Source: Streptomyces misionensis (GTDB taxonomy: Bacteria; Actinomycetota; Actinomycetes; Streptomycetales; Streptomycetaceae). From it: a DNA stretch of 64,000 nucleotides. The DNA lies in contig NZ_FNTD01000004.1 in NCBI RefSeq assembly GCF_900104815.1, positions 2,248,501 through 2,312,500 on the forward strand, written 5' to 3'. Below are positions 1 through 9,133 of the stretch, piece after piece. Below the pieces are notes generated by a model. It had not been told where the DNA came from. It worked only from the letters and a program-made list of their open reading frames with translations, and did no database searches. The position numbers and the translations under genes are program-made. Position 1 is the first letter of the stretch. Each line of letters starts with the position of its first letter.

Positions 1-1
1 C

Positions 2-313
2 AGTGAACCGGCGACCGCGCGCAGTGCGCTGCGGGCGCGGCTGTGGCTGAGCGTGTGGGGGCTGGTCTGGGCGGTCTTCGGCACGGCGCTGTTCGCGCTG
101 GTCGGGCTACCCGGCTGGGCGGCGGCCTGCGGGGTGCTGCTGCTGGTGATCGTCGTCGACATGGCGGTGATCGTCCGGCACATCCGGCAGGGCCCGCACT
201 ACCAGCCGGGCCGCGATGTGCCGCCGTACCAGCCGCCGCGCGTCGGGCAGCCGTACCCCCGGCCGCCGTCGCGCCACTGGCGCCCGCGCCGGCACGGACA
301 CGGGCACCCCTGA
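2..313 (+). CDS. DUF6343-like small membrane protein, 5' truncated
   Basis: The frame is open to the left edge, so the true start lies just outside the window. The visible part has two hydrophobic segments: residues near 14-26 begin with LWLSVWGLVWAV, and a second segment contains LLLVIVVDMAVIV. They are followed by a basic, proline-rich cytoplasmic tail ending in GHGHP. The short motif RHIRQGPHYQPG after the second helix is what I associate with actinobacterial DUF6343 proteins. The role is unknown. It stands convergent to the TPR gene at 330-710. An alternative start inside the window is GTG at 53, but homologues I recall begin a few residues before the SEPATARSALR segment read here, so I treat the gene as partial. 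Confidence 0.7.
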   Translation, partial: SEPATARSALRARLWLSVWGLVWAVFGTALFALVGLPGWAAACGVLLLVIVVDMAVIVRHIRQGPHYQPGRDVPPYQPPRVGQPYPRPPSRHWRPRRHGHGHP

Positions 314-329
314 CGGGAGCCCCGGTCCG

Positions 330-710
330 TCAGCCGTCGAAGCGCGCCGCCTTCAGGTACTCCGGGTTGGGGTCGAGCGCCGCCGCCAGCCGGAAGTGAC
401 GTTTGGCCTGGTCGGGACGGCCCTGGCGTTCATAGGTGCGGGCGAGCGCGAAGTGCGCGAACGCGTTGTCCGGCTCCCGTTCCAGCACGATGGTGAACTC
501 CAGCTCCGCGGGGCGCAGTTGCGCGGCGGCGAAGAAGGCACGCGCGCGCAGCAGGCGGGCCGCGGTGTTCTCGGGGTGCGCGGCGATGACCCCGTCGAGC
601 AGCTTCACCGCACCCCGGGGGTCCCGCGCGCTGAGCAACTGCTCGGCGGCGCGGAAGTCGATGACATGGGTCTCCGGAGTGGGTCCGGGCGAACCGCTGG
701 TCTCGGGCAC
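330..710 (-). CDS. Tetratricopeptide-repeat protein
   Basis: The 126-residue protein is made almost entirely of TPR-like helical pairs. The hallmark pattern is visible in three units: AVKLLDGVIAAHPENTAA, AELEFTIVLEREPDNAFAH and QAKRHFRLAAALDPNPEYL. These repeats form protein-protein interaction scaffolds; no enzymatic residues are visible, and no partner can be named. I chose GTG at 710, giving VPETSG at the N-terminus, because an [13 protein letters not shown] ribosome-binding site sits a few bases upstream. The frame stays open to 794, but that extension is low-complexity. It lies just downstream of coaE on the same strand, with a gap of about 50 bases, so it may be the last gene of a PAC2-coaE-TPR unit. 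Confidence 0.85.
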   Translation of the reverse strand: MPETSGSPGPTPETHVIDFRAAEQLLSARDPRGAVKLLDGVIAAHPENTAARLLRARAFFAAAQLRPAELEFTIVLEREPDNAFAHFALARTYERQGRPDQAKRHFRLAAALDPNPEYLKAARFDG

Positions 711-759
711 GGCAGAGTCCTTCCCTTGTTCCGGGAGTTCAACGCCCCCGCGCGGACCG

Positions 760-1386
760 CTATTCCGTGGCCCCGTCCGCGGCGCGGGTGCCACGGGCGC
801 GGCGCACCAGGTCGTCCCAGACCGCGTCGACGCTCTCGCGCAGCGCGTCCAACGGCACGTCGTTGTCGATCACGACGTCGGCGATCGCGCGCCGCTGCTC
901 GCGGGTGGCCTGCGCGGCCATCCGGGCGCGGGCGTCCTCCTCGGTCATCCCCCGCAGCCGTGTCAGCCGGTCGAGCTGGGTCTCGGGGCGCGCGTCCACG
1001 ACGACCACCAGGTCGTAGAGCGGCGCGAGGCCGTTCTCGGTCAGCAGGGGCACGTCGTGGATCACCACGGCGTCCGGGGCCGCGGCCTCCTCCAGCTCAC
1101 GGGAGCGGGCGCCGACCAGGGGGTGCACGATCGAGTTGAGGACGGCGAGCTTGTCCGGGTCGGCGAAGACGATCGAGCCGAGCCGGGGCCGGTCGAGGCT
1201 TCCGTCCGGGGCGAGGACGTCCGTGCCGAAGGCCTCGACCACGGCCCGCAGACCGGGTGTGCCGGGCGCGACGACCTCGCGGGCGATGCGGTCCGCGTCG
1301 ATCAGCACGGCGCCGTGCTCCACGAGCAGCCGCGACACCTCGCTCTTGCCGGCACCGATGCCGCCGGTCAGGCCAACTTTCAGCAT
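760..1386 (-). CDS. coaE: Dephospho-CoA kinase
   Basis: Catalyses the last step of coenzyme A synthesis, ATP-dependent 3'-phosphorylation of dephospho-CoA in the cytoplasm. The 208-residue protein begins [15 protein letters not shown], a textbook CoaE P-loop (residues 8-15). The family motifs ADRIAREVV and [13 protein letters not shown] follow, with a LID-like Arg-rich stretch near [17 protein letters not shown]. Length matches the usual bacterial single-domain enzyme of about 200 residues; it lacks the C-terminal extension seen in mycobacteria. ATG at 1386 is chosen because the P-loop must lie close to the N-terminus, although the frame stays open further upstream. It sits between the PAC2-family gene and the TPR gene on the same strand. 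Confidence 0.95.
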   Translation of the reverse strand: MLKVGLTGGIGAGKSEVSRLLVEHGAVLIDADRIAREVVAPGTPGLRAVVEAFGTDVLAPDGSLDRPRLGSIVFADPDKLAVLNSIVHPLVGARSRELEEAAAPDAVVIHDVPLLTENGLAPLYDLVVVVDARPETQLDRLTRLRGMTEEDARARMAAQATREQRRAIADVVIDNDVPLDALRESVDAVWDDLVRRARGTRAADGATE

Positions 1387-1435
1387 GAGCGGAAGCTTAG
1401 GCCCTGCCACGGACGGCGGCAGGGCCGGCCGGTGG

Positions 1436-2374
1436 TCAGGCCTCGCCCTCCCGCTCCGCCAGGAACCGCTCGAACTCGCGCCCGATTTCGTCCGCGGAGG
1501 GGATCTCCACCGGCTCGGCGAGCATGTTGCCCCGGGTCTCGGCGCCGGCCGCCGCGTCGTACTGGTGCTCAAGTCCCTGGACGAGCGAGGTCAGTTCCTC
1601 GTCGCCCTCCTGGATCTGGCGGTCGATCTCGGTCTGGGTGCGGCGGGCCTCGGTGCGCAGGGAGTGCGCGATGCCGGGCAGGACCAGTCCGGTGGCCGCG
1701 GTGATCGCCTCCAGGACGGTCAGGGCGGCGTCCGGGTACGGGGAGCGGGCGACGTAGTGCGGCACGTGTGCGGCGACTCCCAGCACGTCGTGCCCCGCCT
1801 GCATGAGGCGGTACTCCACCAGCTGCTCCACGCTGCCGGGCACCTGGGCCTCCTCGAAGGGGCTGCGGTGGCCGGGGACGAGGTCCGCGCGGTTGCCGTG
1901 CGGGGTCAGGCCCACGGGGCGGGTGTGCGGCACGCCCATGGGCAGGCCGCTGAAGTTCACGGCCAGGCGCACGCCGAGCCGGTCGGCGATCTGCCGTACG
2001 GCCGTCGAGAAACGCTCCCACTCCACGTCCGGCTCGGGCCCGGACAGCAGCAGGAAGGGGGCGCCGGTGGCGTCCTGGACGATGTGGACCTCTATGGCCG
2101 GGGTCTCGTAGTCGGTCCAGCGGTCGCGTTTGAAGGTGAGCAGGGGCCGGCGGGCCCGGTAGTCCACGAGGCGGTCGTGGTCGAAGCGCGCCACGACCTG
2201 GTGGGGCAGTGAGTCGAGCAGCCGGTCGACGATCTGGTCACCGGTCTCGCCCGCGTCGATGTATCCGTCGAAGTGGTAGAGCATGACAAGGCCGGCCGAT
2301 TCCTGGGCGAGCGCCATGTCGACCACGGCGAGGCCCTTCGGCTCCCATGCGTACAAACCCTGCGGATCAAGCAC
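1436..2374 (-). CDS. PAC2 family protein (proteasome assembly chaperone-like)
   Basis: A 312-residue protein with the N-terminal sequence [18 protein letters not shown] and the [18 protein letters not shown] segment typical of actinobacterial PAC2-family (Pfam) proteins. These share a fold with eukaryotic proteasome assembly chaperones. Other conserved pieces are [14 protein letters not shown] and [11 protein letters not shown]. The exact role in bacteria is not established; the domain may act in proteasome-linked assembly or as an ATP-grasp/ligase-associated domain. The GTG start at 2374 is preceded by an excellent GGAGGAG ribosome-binding site about nine bases upstream; upstream in-frame codons encode unrelated low-complexity sequence. 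The C-terminus is acidic and Glu-rich. It is divergent from the secreted beta-helix gene at 2604. Confidence 0.88.
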   Translation of the reverse strand: MLDPQGLYAWEPKGLAVVDMALAQESAGLVMLYHFDGYIDAGETGDQIVDRLLDSLPHQVVARFDHDRLVDYRARRPLLTFKRDRWTDYETPAIEVHIVQDATGAPFLLLSGPEPDVEWERFSTAVRQIADRLGVRLAVNFSGLPMGVPHTRPVGLTPHGNRADLVPGHRSPFEEAQVPGSVEQLVEYRLMQAGHDVLGVAAHVPHYVARSPYPDAALTVLEAITAATGLVLPGIAHSLRTEARRTQTEIDRQIQEGDEELTSLVQGLEHQYDAAAGAETRGNMLAEPVEIPSADEIGREFERFLAEREGEA

Positions 2375-2603
2375 TGTGACCGCTCCTCCTCCTGTTCCAC
2401 TCCTACAACGTGCCCCGGCACGGGACCATTCCCGCGACACGCCGTGGATCGGCGGTCGCTCTCGGGGCACCTTGACGCCCCGTCACCTGGTCCGTACCTT
2501 CACGGAGACCGTCGTTCACGATGACGGCCGTGGTTCATGTATGAGATTCGCGCCGCCCCCGAAGTATGAGACCAAGCGCCCGTACGCCAGGAAGGCAGCC
2601 CCC

Positions 2604-3566
2604 ATGCGTCCACGCACGCCGCTCACCGCCCTGCTCGGCGCGGCCGCCGTCACCGGCGGTCTGCTCCTCGCCGCGCCGAGTCCGGCCGTCGCCGCCTCCA
2701 CCGTCGAGGTGACGACCGCGGCCCAGCTGAAGACCGCCCTCGCGAACGCGCGGCCCGGCGACACGATCCATCTCGCCGACGGCACCTACAGCGGGAACTT
2801 CAACGCGACCACGCCGGCCACCGCGTCCGCCCGCATCACCCTCACCGGCTCCGCCGAGGCCGTGCTCACCGCCGGCGGCGGCTACGGCCTCCATCTGAAC
2901 GGCGCCTCCTACTGGACGGTCAGCGGGCTCACGGTGGCCGGCGGCCAGAAGGGCATCGTGATCGACGCCTCCACGGGCGTGACCGTGGACGGCGTCACGG
3001 TGCACGGGCCGGCGATGGAGGGGGTGCACTTCCGCAACTCCAGCACGGACGGCGTGATCAGGAACTCGCGGATCTACGACACCGGGAACGACGGCGACGG
3101 CATGGGCGAGGGCGTGTACGTCGGCACCGCCAACACCCTGTCCGACAAGAGCGACCGCATCCAGATCCTGGACAACACCATCGGCCCGGACGTGGGCGGC
3201 GAGAACGTCGACGTCAAGGAGGGCACGACCGGTACCCGGATCATCGGGAACACCTTCGACGGCAGCGGCCTGACCGGCGCCAACTACGACGACTCCTGGG
3301 TCGACGTGAAGGGCAACGACGTCCTGGTCCAGGACAACACCGGCACCCGCACCAGCAACGACGGCTACCAGACCCACAGCCAGCAGCCCGGCTGGGGCTG
3401 CGGCACGGTCTTCAAGGGCAACAGGTCGACCCTGACGGGGGCCACGGGATCCACCCGGCTGGCCATCGACGTCACCAACTACGGCGCCGACTGCCGGACG
3501 ACGGTCTACAGCTCGAACACGGTGACGGACGGCAAGGGCCTGACCAACATCCAGGTGACCGGCTGA
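2604..3566 (+). CDS. Secreted right-handed parallel beta-helix protein (polysaccharide lyase-like)
   Basis: The 320-residue product starts with a Sec signal peptide, MRPRTPLTALLGAAAVTGGL, likely cleaved after AVA near residue 31. The mature part opens with VEVTTAAQLKTALANARPGD and DTIHLADGTYSGNF, the usual N-terminal cap of pectate-lyase/chondroitinase-B-type right-handed beta-helices. Several short strands with regular Asn and Gly follow (GVTVDGVTVHGP, GVIRNSRIYDTG, IQILDNTIG, TRIIGNTFDG), consistent with parallel-beta-helix rungs. Such proteins usually bind or cleave acidic polysaccharides; specific catalytic residues cannot be assigned. Cys residues near the C-terminus may form a disulfide. 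ATG at 2604 is preceded by AGGAAGG. The gene is monocistronic and ends at a strong hairpin shared with rpsA. Confidence 0.85.
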   Translation: MRPRTPLTALLGAAAVTGGLLLAAPSPAVAASTVEVTTAAQLKTALANARPGDTIHLADGTYSGNFNATTPATASARITLTGSAEAVLTAGGGYGLHLNGASYWTVSGLTVAGGQKGIVIDASTGVTVDGVTVHGPAMEGVHFRNSSTDGVIRNSRIYDTGNDGDGMGEGVYVGTANTLSDKSDRIQILDNTIGPDVGGENVDVKEGTTGTRIIGNTFDGSGLTGANYDDSWVDVKGNDVLVQDNTGTRTSNDGYQTHSQQPGWGCGTVFKGNRSTLTGATGSTRLAIDVTNYGADCRTTVYSSNTVTDGKGLTNIQVTG

Positions 3567-3616
3567 GGGGCACGGGGAACCGGGCGGCGACCCACGGCGG
3601 ACCGCCCGGGAAAACC

Positions 3617-3652
3617 CTGAGGGGCCCCACCTCGAAAGGTGGAGCCCCTCAG
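3617..3652. terminator. Bidirectional hairpin terminator between beta-helix gene and rpsA
   Basis: The arms CTGAGGGGC.CCACCT and AGGTGG.GCCCCTCAG flank a CGAA tetraloop, giving a stem of about 16 bp with one mismatch. It stands between two convergent genes, so it can serve both. There is no long U tract, as is usual for high-GC actinomycete terminators. Confidence 0.8.
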
Positions 3653-3683
3653 CAGCTACCTGTCAAGCCTCAGCGGCCTGAGA

Positions 3684-5177
3684 TCAGCTCTGGCCGCCGG
3701 CGAGCTTCTCGCGCAGCGCGGCCAGCGCCTCGTCCGACGCCAGGGCGCCGGAGTTGTCCGCACCCTCGGAGGAGTACGAGCCGCCACCGGTCGCGACCGG
3801 AGCCGCAACCTCGCCGCCCTCGGCCGCGGCAGCGGCGTCGGCCTCGCGGGACTTGATGACCTGCTGCTGGTGCTGCTCGAAGCGGGACTGCGCCTCGGCG
3901 TACTGGCGCTCCCACTCCTCGCGCTGCTTCTCGTAGCCCTCGAGCCAGTCGTTGGTCTCGGGGTCAAAGCCCTCGGGGTAGATGTAGTTGCCCTGGTCGT
4001 CGTAGGACGCGGCCATGCCGTACAGGGTCGGGTCGAACTCGACGGCCGACGGGTCGGCGCCGAAGGACTCGTTGGCCTGCTTCAGCGAGAGGCTGATGCG
4101 ACGACGCTCGAGGTCGATGTCGATGACCTTGACGAAGATCTCGTCGTTGACCTGGACGACCTGCTCCGGGATCTCCACGTGGCGCTCGGCCAGCTCGGAG
4201 ATGTGGACCAGACCCTCGATGCCCTCGTCCACGCGGACGAACGCACCGAACGGAACCAGCTTCGTGACCTTGCCGGGCACGACCTGGCCGATCTGGTGGG
4301 TGCGGGCGAACTGCTGCCACGGGTCTTCCTGGGTCGCCTTCAGCGACAGGGAGACACGCTCGCGGTCCATGTCGACGTCGAGGACCTCGACGGTGACCTC
4401 CTGGCCGACCTCGACGACCTCGGACGGGTGGTCGATGTGCTTCCAGGACAGCTCGGAGACGTGGACCAGACCGTCGACGCCACCCAGGTCCACGAAGGCA
4501 CCGAAGTTGACGATCGAGGAGACCACACCGGAGCGGACCTGACCCTTCTGGAGGGTCGTGAGGAACGTCTGGCGGACCTCGGACTGGGTCTGCTCCAGCC
4601 AGGCACGGCGGGACAGGACCACGTTGTTGCGGTTCTTGTCCAGCTCGATGATCTTCGCCTCGAGCTCCTTGCCGACGTACGGCTGGAGGTCGCGGACGCG
4701 GCGCATCTCGACCAGGGAGGCCGGGAGGAAGCCGCGGAGGCCGATGTCGAGGATGAGACCACCCTTGACGACCTCGATGACGGTACCGGTGACGATGCCG
4801 TCCTCTTCCTTGATCTTCTCGATGGTGCCCCAGGCACGCTCGTACTGGGCGCGCTTCTTCGAGAGGATCAGGCGGCCTTCCTTGTCCTCCTTCTGGAGGA
4901 CAAGGGCCTCGATCTCGTCGCCGACGGCGACGACCTCGTTCGGGTCGACGTCGTGCTTGATCGAGAGCTCGCGGCTCGGGATGACACCTTCGGTCTTGTA
5001 ACCGATGTCGAGCAGGACCTCGTCCCGGTCGACCTTCACGATGACGCCGTCGACGATGTCGCCGTCGTTGAAGTACTTGATCGTCTCGTCGATCGCTGCG
5101 AGGAAGGCTTCCTCGTTACCGATGTCGTTGACCGCTACCTGCGGGGTGGTGGCGGTGGTCTCGGTGCTGCTCGTCAT
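3684..5177 (-). CDS. rpsA: 30S ribosomal protein S1
   Basis: Ribosomal protein S1 helps the 30S subunit bind and unfold mRNA. The 497-residue protein starts MTSSTETTATTPQVAVND and carries four S1 RNA-binding domains at roughly residues 37-107, 125-190, 211-279 and 296-365. The conserved S1 core is clear in repeats three and four (VNFGAFVDLGGVDGLVHVSE and VPFGAFVRVDEGIEGLVHIS). Four rather than six domains is the actinobacterial form. The last 130 residues are acidic, Gln/Glu-rich (EKQREEWERQYAEAQ), probably coiled or disordered. ATG at 5177 is set by the conserved N-terminus; the Shine-Dalgarno in front is weak (GGAGCCC about 12 bases away), which is common for S1 messages. A leader of about 200 bases separates it from its promoter. 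Confidence 0.97.
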   Translation of the reverse strand: MTSSTETTATTPQVAVNDIGNEEAFLAAIDETIKYFNDGDIVDGVIVKVDRDEVLLDIGYKTEGVIPSRELSIKHDVDPNEVVAVGDEIEALVLQKEDKEGRLILSKKRAQYERAWGTIEKIKEEDGIVTGTVIEVVKGGLILDIGLRGFLPASLVEMRRVRDLQPYVGKELEAKIIELDKNRNNVVLSRRAWLEQTQSEVRQTFLTTLQKGQVRSGVVSSIVNFGAFVDLGGVDGLVHVSELSWKHIDHPSEVVEVGQEVTVEVLDVDMDRERVSLSLKATQEDPWQQFARTHQIGQVVPGKVTKLVPFGAFVRVDEGIEGLVHISELAERHVEIPEQVVQVNDEIFVKVIDIDLERRRISLSLKQANESFGADPSAVEFDPTLYGMAASYDDQGNYIYPEGFDPETNDWLEGYEKQREEWERQYAEAQSRFEQHQQQVIKSREADAAAAAEGGEVAAPVATGGGSYSSEGADNSGALASDEALAALREKLAGGQS

Positions 5178-5386
5178 GTGGGAAAGGGCTCCGGTACGGA
5201 CATTGAAGTCGTAGGTACTGCTTACGCCGGGAGCCCGTTTCGCTCTGCAGAAGCCGGACAGCCAAGGAAGCGCCAACCAAAAGGACACCGGGTGACCAGT
5301 GGCGCCTCGACAACCGAGGGGACATACATACAGATGCGAGCGCAGCCTGCTACGTCTGAGGTGCGCAGGCCCGCAGCGCAACTTGT

Positions 5387-5415
5387 AGCATACGGGGGCA
5401 GCCGGACAGGGTCAA
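5387..5415 (-). promoter_or_regulatory. Predicted housekeeping-sigma promoter of rpsA
   Basis: Read on the minus strand, TTGACC and TATGCT are separated by exactly 17 bases. This is a close match to the -35/-10 pattern of the principal sigma factor (HrdB). It predicts transcription starting near 5380 and an untranslated leader of about 200 bases before the rpsA start at 5177. The rest of 5178-5492 holds no convincing gene; the upstream part must also contain the start signals of the divergent methyltransferase. Confidence 0.6.
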
Positions 5416-5492
5416 TGCGCGAAGGCGGACACCCGGGACAGACGGCCGCATACCCGGCGCAAGAATGTCCCCCAGGACCGCGTGACGGGGCC

Positions 5493-6386
5493 GTGCGACC
5501 CCTTCTCCGGCCTACCGCCGTCCGGTGGATCGGACGGAAGATTACGACGAGGGAGCCGATCATCCAAGAGCCGGAACGGCCCGAGCCCGAGGGGTTCGAG
5601 CCCGAAGCCACCCGCCGTGACGCCGGGGTCGCGGAGAGCAGCCGGGCCAACCGCGGCTGGTGGGACCGCAACGCGGACGAGTACCAGGTCGAGCACGGCA
5701 CGTTCCTCGGCGACGACCGGTTCGTGTGGGGCCCGGAGGGGCTGGACGAGGTGGAGGCCGAGCTGCTCGGCCCGCCGGAGGACCTGAAGGGCAGGGACGT
5801 CCTGGAGATCGGCGCCGGCGCGGCCCAGTGCGCGCGCTGGCTGGCCGCCCAGGGGGCGCGCCCGGTGGCCCTGGACCTCTCGCACCGCCAGCTCCAGCAC
5901 GCGCTGCGCATCGGCGGTTCGTTCCCGCTGGTGTGCGCGGACGCGGGCGCGCTGCCCTTCGCGGACGGCTCCTTCGACCTGGCGTGCTCGGCGTACGGCG
6001 CGCTGCCGTTCGTCGCGGACCCGCGCCTGGTGCTGCGCGAGGTGCGGCGGGTGCTGCGGCCGGGCGGGCGGTTCGTCTTCTCGGTGACCCACCCGATCCG
6101 CTGGGCGTTCCCGGACGAGCCGGGTCCCGAGGGCCTGTCGGTGTCCGCCTCCTACTTCGACCGCACGCCCTACGTGGAGCAGGACGAGGAGGGCCGGGCG
6201 GTCTACGTGGAGCACCACCGGACGCTCGGCGACCGGGTGCGGGACATCGTGGCCTCGGGTCTGCGCCTGGTGGACCTGGTCGAGCCGGAGTGGCCGGCCT
6301 GGAACAGCTCCGAGTGGGGCGGCTGGTCCCCGCTGCGGGGCGGCCTGATCCCGGGCACGGCCATCTTCGTGTGCGAGCGGGACTGA
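5493..6386 (+). CDS. Class I SAM-dependent methyltransferase
   Basis: A Rossmann-fold methyltransferase. The SAM-binding motif I is VLEIGAGAAQCARWLA, motif II ends in the acidic strand PVALDLSHRQ, and the later segments CADAGALPFADGSFDLACS and REVRRVLRPGGRFVFSV are standard for the UbiE/Methyltransf_11 group. The N-terminal conserved stretch RANRGWWDRNADEYQ is shared by actinobacterial homologues as I recall them. The substrate is unknown. The start is a problem: GTG at 5493 is the only standard start codon upstream of the conserved core, but its ribosome-binding site is poor. A much better GAGGGAG sits at 5549-5555, directly before two ATC codons (5559, 5562) in this frame. The gene is divergent from rpsA and followed by hrpB. 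Confidence 0.88.
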   Translation: MRPLLRPTAVRWIGRKITTREPIIQEPERPEPEGFEPEATRRDAGVAESSRANRGWWDRNADEYQVEHGTFLGDDRFVWGPEGLDEVEAELLGPPEDLKGRDVLEIGAGAAQCARWLAAQGARPVALDLSHRQLQHALRIGGSFPLVCADAGALPFADGSFDLACSAYGALPFVADPRLVLREVRRVLRPGGRFVFSVTHPIRWAFPDEPGPEGLSVSASYFDRTPYVEQDEEGRAVYVEHHRTLGDRVRDIVASGLRLVDLVEPEWPAWNSSEWGGWSPLRGGLIPGTAIFVCERD

Positions 6387-6447
6387 CCGGAGCGGGCAGC
6401 CCACCGGGCGTGCGGGGCCTCTCGGCCGCCGTACGACACTGGGGGGC

Positions 6448-8967
6448 GTGATCCGTGACGACGCCCTGGACGCGCTGCCCGTGCGCTCCGCCCTGCCCGC
6501 CCTGACCGACGCGCTCGCGGACGGCGGCACCGCCGTCCTGGTGGCGCCGCCCGGCACCGGCAAGACGACACTGGTGCCGCTGGTGCTGGCGGGGCTGGTC
6601 GGGGACGGTCCCGCGCGGCGGGTCGTGGTGGCCGAGCCGCGGCGGATCGCGGCGCGCGCGGCGGCCCGGCGGATGGCGTGGCTGCTGGGCGAGCGGCCCG
6701 GCGAGAGCGTGGGCTTCACGGTGCGCGGCGAGCGGGCCGTGGGCCGCCGCACCCGGGTGGAGGTCGTGACCACCGGCGTGCTGTTGCAGCGGCTCCAGCG
6801 CGACCAGGAACTGGCCGGGGCCGACGTCGTGGTGCTCGACGAGTGCCACGAACGGCATCTGGACGCCGACACGGCGGCGGCCTTCCTGTGGGACGTGCGG
6901 CAGACCCTGCGGCCGGAGCTGCGGCTGGTGGCGGCGTCGGCGACCACGGACGCCGAGGGGTGGGCGCGGCTGCTGGGCGGGGCGCCGGTGGTGGAGGCGA
7001 CCGGCGTGAGCCATCCCGTGGAGGTGGTGTGGGCGCCGCCCGTGCGCCCCGTGCGGCCGCCGCACGGGATGCGGGTGGACCCGGCGCTGCTGGCGCACGT
7101 GGCGTCGGTGGTGCGGCGGGCGCTGGCCGAGCGGGACGGTGACGTGCTGTGTTTCCTGCCGGGGGTCGGCGAGATCGCGCGGGTGGCCGGACAGCTGGGG
7201 GAGCTGGGCGCGGTGGACGTCCTCCAGGTGCACGGGCGGGCACCGGCGGCCGTGCAGGAGGCGGTGCTGGCGCCCGGGGCGCGGCGCCGGGTGGTGCTGG
7301 CGACGTCGGTCGCGGAGTCCTCGCTGACGGTGCCCGGGGTGCGGGTGGTGGTGGACTCGGGGCTCGCCCGGGAGCCGCGGGTGGACCATGCGCGCGGGAT
7401 CGGCGGGCTGACGACGGTGCGGGCCTCGCGGGCGGCCGGGCGGCAGCGGGCGGGCCGGGCCGGGCGTGAGGCGCCGGGGACGGTGTACCGGTGCTGGGCG
7501 GAGGCCGAGGACGGCCGTCTGCCGGCGTTTCCGGCGCCGGAGATCAAGGTGGCCGATCTGACCGCCTTCGCCCTCCAGACGGCCTGCTGGGGCGACCCGG
7601 ACGCCTCGGGCCTCGCGCTGCTTGATCCGCCGCCGCCCGGCGCGATGGCGGCGGCGCGCTCCGCGCTGGCGGCGGTGGGCGCGGTGGACTCTGCGGGCCG
7701 GGCCGTCGACCGCGGGGTGCGGCTGTCCCGCCTCGGCGTCCACCCCCGGCTGGGGCGGGCCCTGCTCGACACCGCGGGCGCGGGGGCCGAGGTGGTCGCG
7801 CTGCTGTCGGAGGAGGTGCCGCGGGAGTACGGCGACGATCTCGCCGCCGCGTTGCGGCGCGCGCGGCGCGGGGGTGACGCCTACGCGGGGCGCTGGGCCG
7901 CGGAGGTGCGGCGGCTGCGGGCGGTGTCGGCGGAGTCGCCCGGGCCGTCCGCCGGCCGGCCGGAGGGTGCCCTCGGCGCCGGGCCGGGCACCGGTGACGA
8001 GCACCTCGCCGGGCTGGTCGCCGCGCTCGCCTTCCCCGAGCGGATCGCGAAGTGGGACGGCGGGTCGTACCTCATGGTGTCCGGGACGCGGGCCGAGGTG
8101 GCGGAGGGTTCGGCGCTGCGGGGTGCACCGTGGATCGTCGTGGCCGTCGCCGACCGGCCGGGCGGCAAGGGGCATGCCCGGGTGCGGCTGGGGGCCGCCG
8201 TGCCGGAGGAGGTGGCCCGGGCCGCGGCCGGGGCGGTGTCGGTGGAGCGGGACGAGGTGCGCTGGGCCGAGGGCGACGTCGTGGCGCGGCGTGTCGAGCG
8301 GCTGGGGGCGGTGGAGTCGGCCGTGCGGCCGCTGCGAGACGCGGCGCCGGAGCTGGTGCGGGCGGCGCTGCTCGACGGGCTGCGCCAGGAGGGGCTCGGC
8401 CTGTTGCGCTGGACGCCGGACGCGCGGGTGCTGCGGCAGCGGCTGGCGTTCCTGCGCGCCCGCCTCGGGGAACCGTGGCCGGACGTCTCGGACGAGGCGC
8501 TGCGGGCGCGCTGGGCGGAGTGGCTGGAGCCGGAGCTGGGCCGGGCCAGGCGCCGGGCGGACCTGGCGCGGATCGACGCCGGGCAGGCGCTGACGCGGCT
8601 GCTGCCCTGGGCGAGCGGGGAGGCGGTCCGGCTGGACGAGCTGGCGCCCGAGCGGATCACCGTGCCGAGCGGGTCCAGGATCCGGATCGACTACCGGGAC
8701 CCGGAACGGCCGGTGCTCGCGGTCAAGCTCCAGGAGATGTTCGGGCTGGCGCGGACGCCGTCGGTGGCGGGCGTCCCGCTGCTGGTGCACCTGCTCTCCC
8801 CCGCGGGCCGGCCGGCCGCCGTGACGGCCGACCTGGCGTCGTTCTGGCGGGACGGCTACCAGAGCGTACGGGCGGAGCTGCGCGGCCGTTATCCGAAGCA
8901 CCCGTGGCCCGAGGACCCGGCGGGTGCCGAGCCCACCCGGCACACCAACGCGCGGCTCAGGCGCTGA
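6448..8967 (+). CDS. hrpB: ATP-dependent helicase HrpB
   Basis: A DEAH/DExH-type superfamily 2 helicase of 839 residues, the usual length of HrpB. Visible motifs in order: Walker A VAPPGTGKTTLVPL near residue 32, Ia VAEPRRIAARAAA, II VVLDECHERHLDAD, III SASATTDAEGWARLL, IV CFLPGVGEI, V VLATSVAESSLTVPGV and VI GRQRAGRAGREAPG. The C-terminal half carries the HrpB-specific region, including AVKLQEMFGLARTPSVAG and the terminal FWRDGYQSVRAELRGRYPKH. RNA or DNA unwinding is expected; its physiological role in actinomycetes is not established. The GTG start at 6448 follows a G-rich GGGGGG ribosome-binding site. It is independent of the neighbouring genes and ends at a strong hairpin shared with the convergent transglycosylase gene. 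Confidence 0.93.
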   Translation: MIRDDALDALPVRSALPALTDALADGGTAVLVAPPGTGKTTLVPLVLAGLVGDGPARRVVVAEPRRIAARAAARRMAWLLGERPGESVGFTVRGERAVGRRTRVEVVTTGVLLQRLQRDQELAGADVVVLDECHERHLDADTAAAFLWDVRQTLRPELRLVAASATTDAEGWARLLGGAPVVEATGVSHPVEVVWAPPVRPVRPPHGMRVDPALLAHVASVVRRALAERDGDVLCFLPGVGEIARVAGQLGELGAVDVLQVHGRAPAAVQEAVLAPGARRRVVLATSVAESSLTVPGVRVVVDSGLAREPRVDHARGIGGLTTVRASRAAGRQRAGRAGREAPGTVYRCWAEAEDGRLPAFPAPEIKVADLTAFALQTACWGDPDASGLALLDPPPPGAMAAARSALAAVGAVDSAGRAVDRGVRLSRLGVHPRLGRALLDTAGAGAEVVALLSEEVPREYGDDLAAALRRARRGGDAYAGRWAAEVRRLRAVSAESPGPSAGRPEGALGAGPGTGDEHLAGLVAALAFPERIAKWDGGSYLMVSGTRAEVAEGSALRGAPWIVVAVADRPGGKGHARVRLGAAVPEEVARAAAGAVSVERDEVRWAEGDVVARRVERLGAVESAVRPLRDAAPELVRAALLDGLRQEGLGLLRWTPDARVLRQRLAFLRARLGEPWPDVSDEALRARWAEWLEPELGRARRRADLARIDAGQALTRLLPWASGEAVRLDELAPERITVPSGSRIRIDYRDPERPVLAVKLQEMFGLARTPSVAGVPLLVHLLSPAGRPAAVTADLASFWRDGYQSVRAELRGRYPKHPWPEDPAGAEPTRHTNARLRR

Positions 8968-9072
8968 CCGGGAGACCGCCGGCGGCGGCGGTTCGGGGAG
9001 TGCGGGCGGACGGGGGGGGGACGACTGCTGACGGTGTGTCACGTCCGGGCGACGGGAGGCCGCGCGCGAACG

Positions 9073-9109
9073 ACGGCGCCCTCCCCGCCGGAAGCGGGGA
9101 GGGCGCCGT
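9073..9109. terminator. Bidirectional hairpin terminator between hrpB and transglycosylase gene
   Basis: Perfect 16-bp arms, ACGGCGCCCTCCCCGC and its complement, enclose a CGGAA loop. It stands between the two convergent stop codons, so it can end both transcripts. A run of nine G residues lies just before it at 9012-9020. Confidence 0.85.
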
Positions 9110-9133
9110 GCCGGTCCACAAGGGCCCGGTCCG

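Noticed and set aside
9012..9020. Run of nine G residues as a possible phase-variable tract
   Set aside because: It is in a short gap between convergent genes, 45 bases after the hrpB stop, so length changes would not alter a reading frame.
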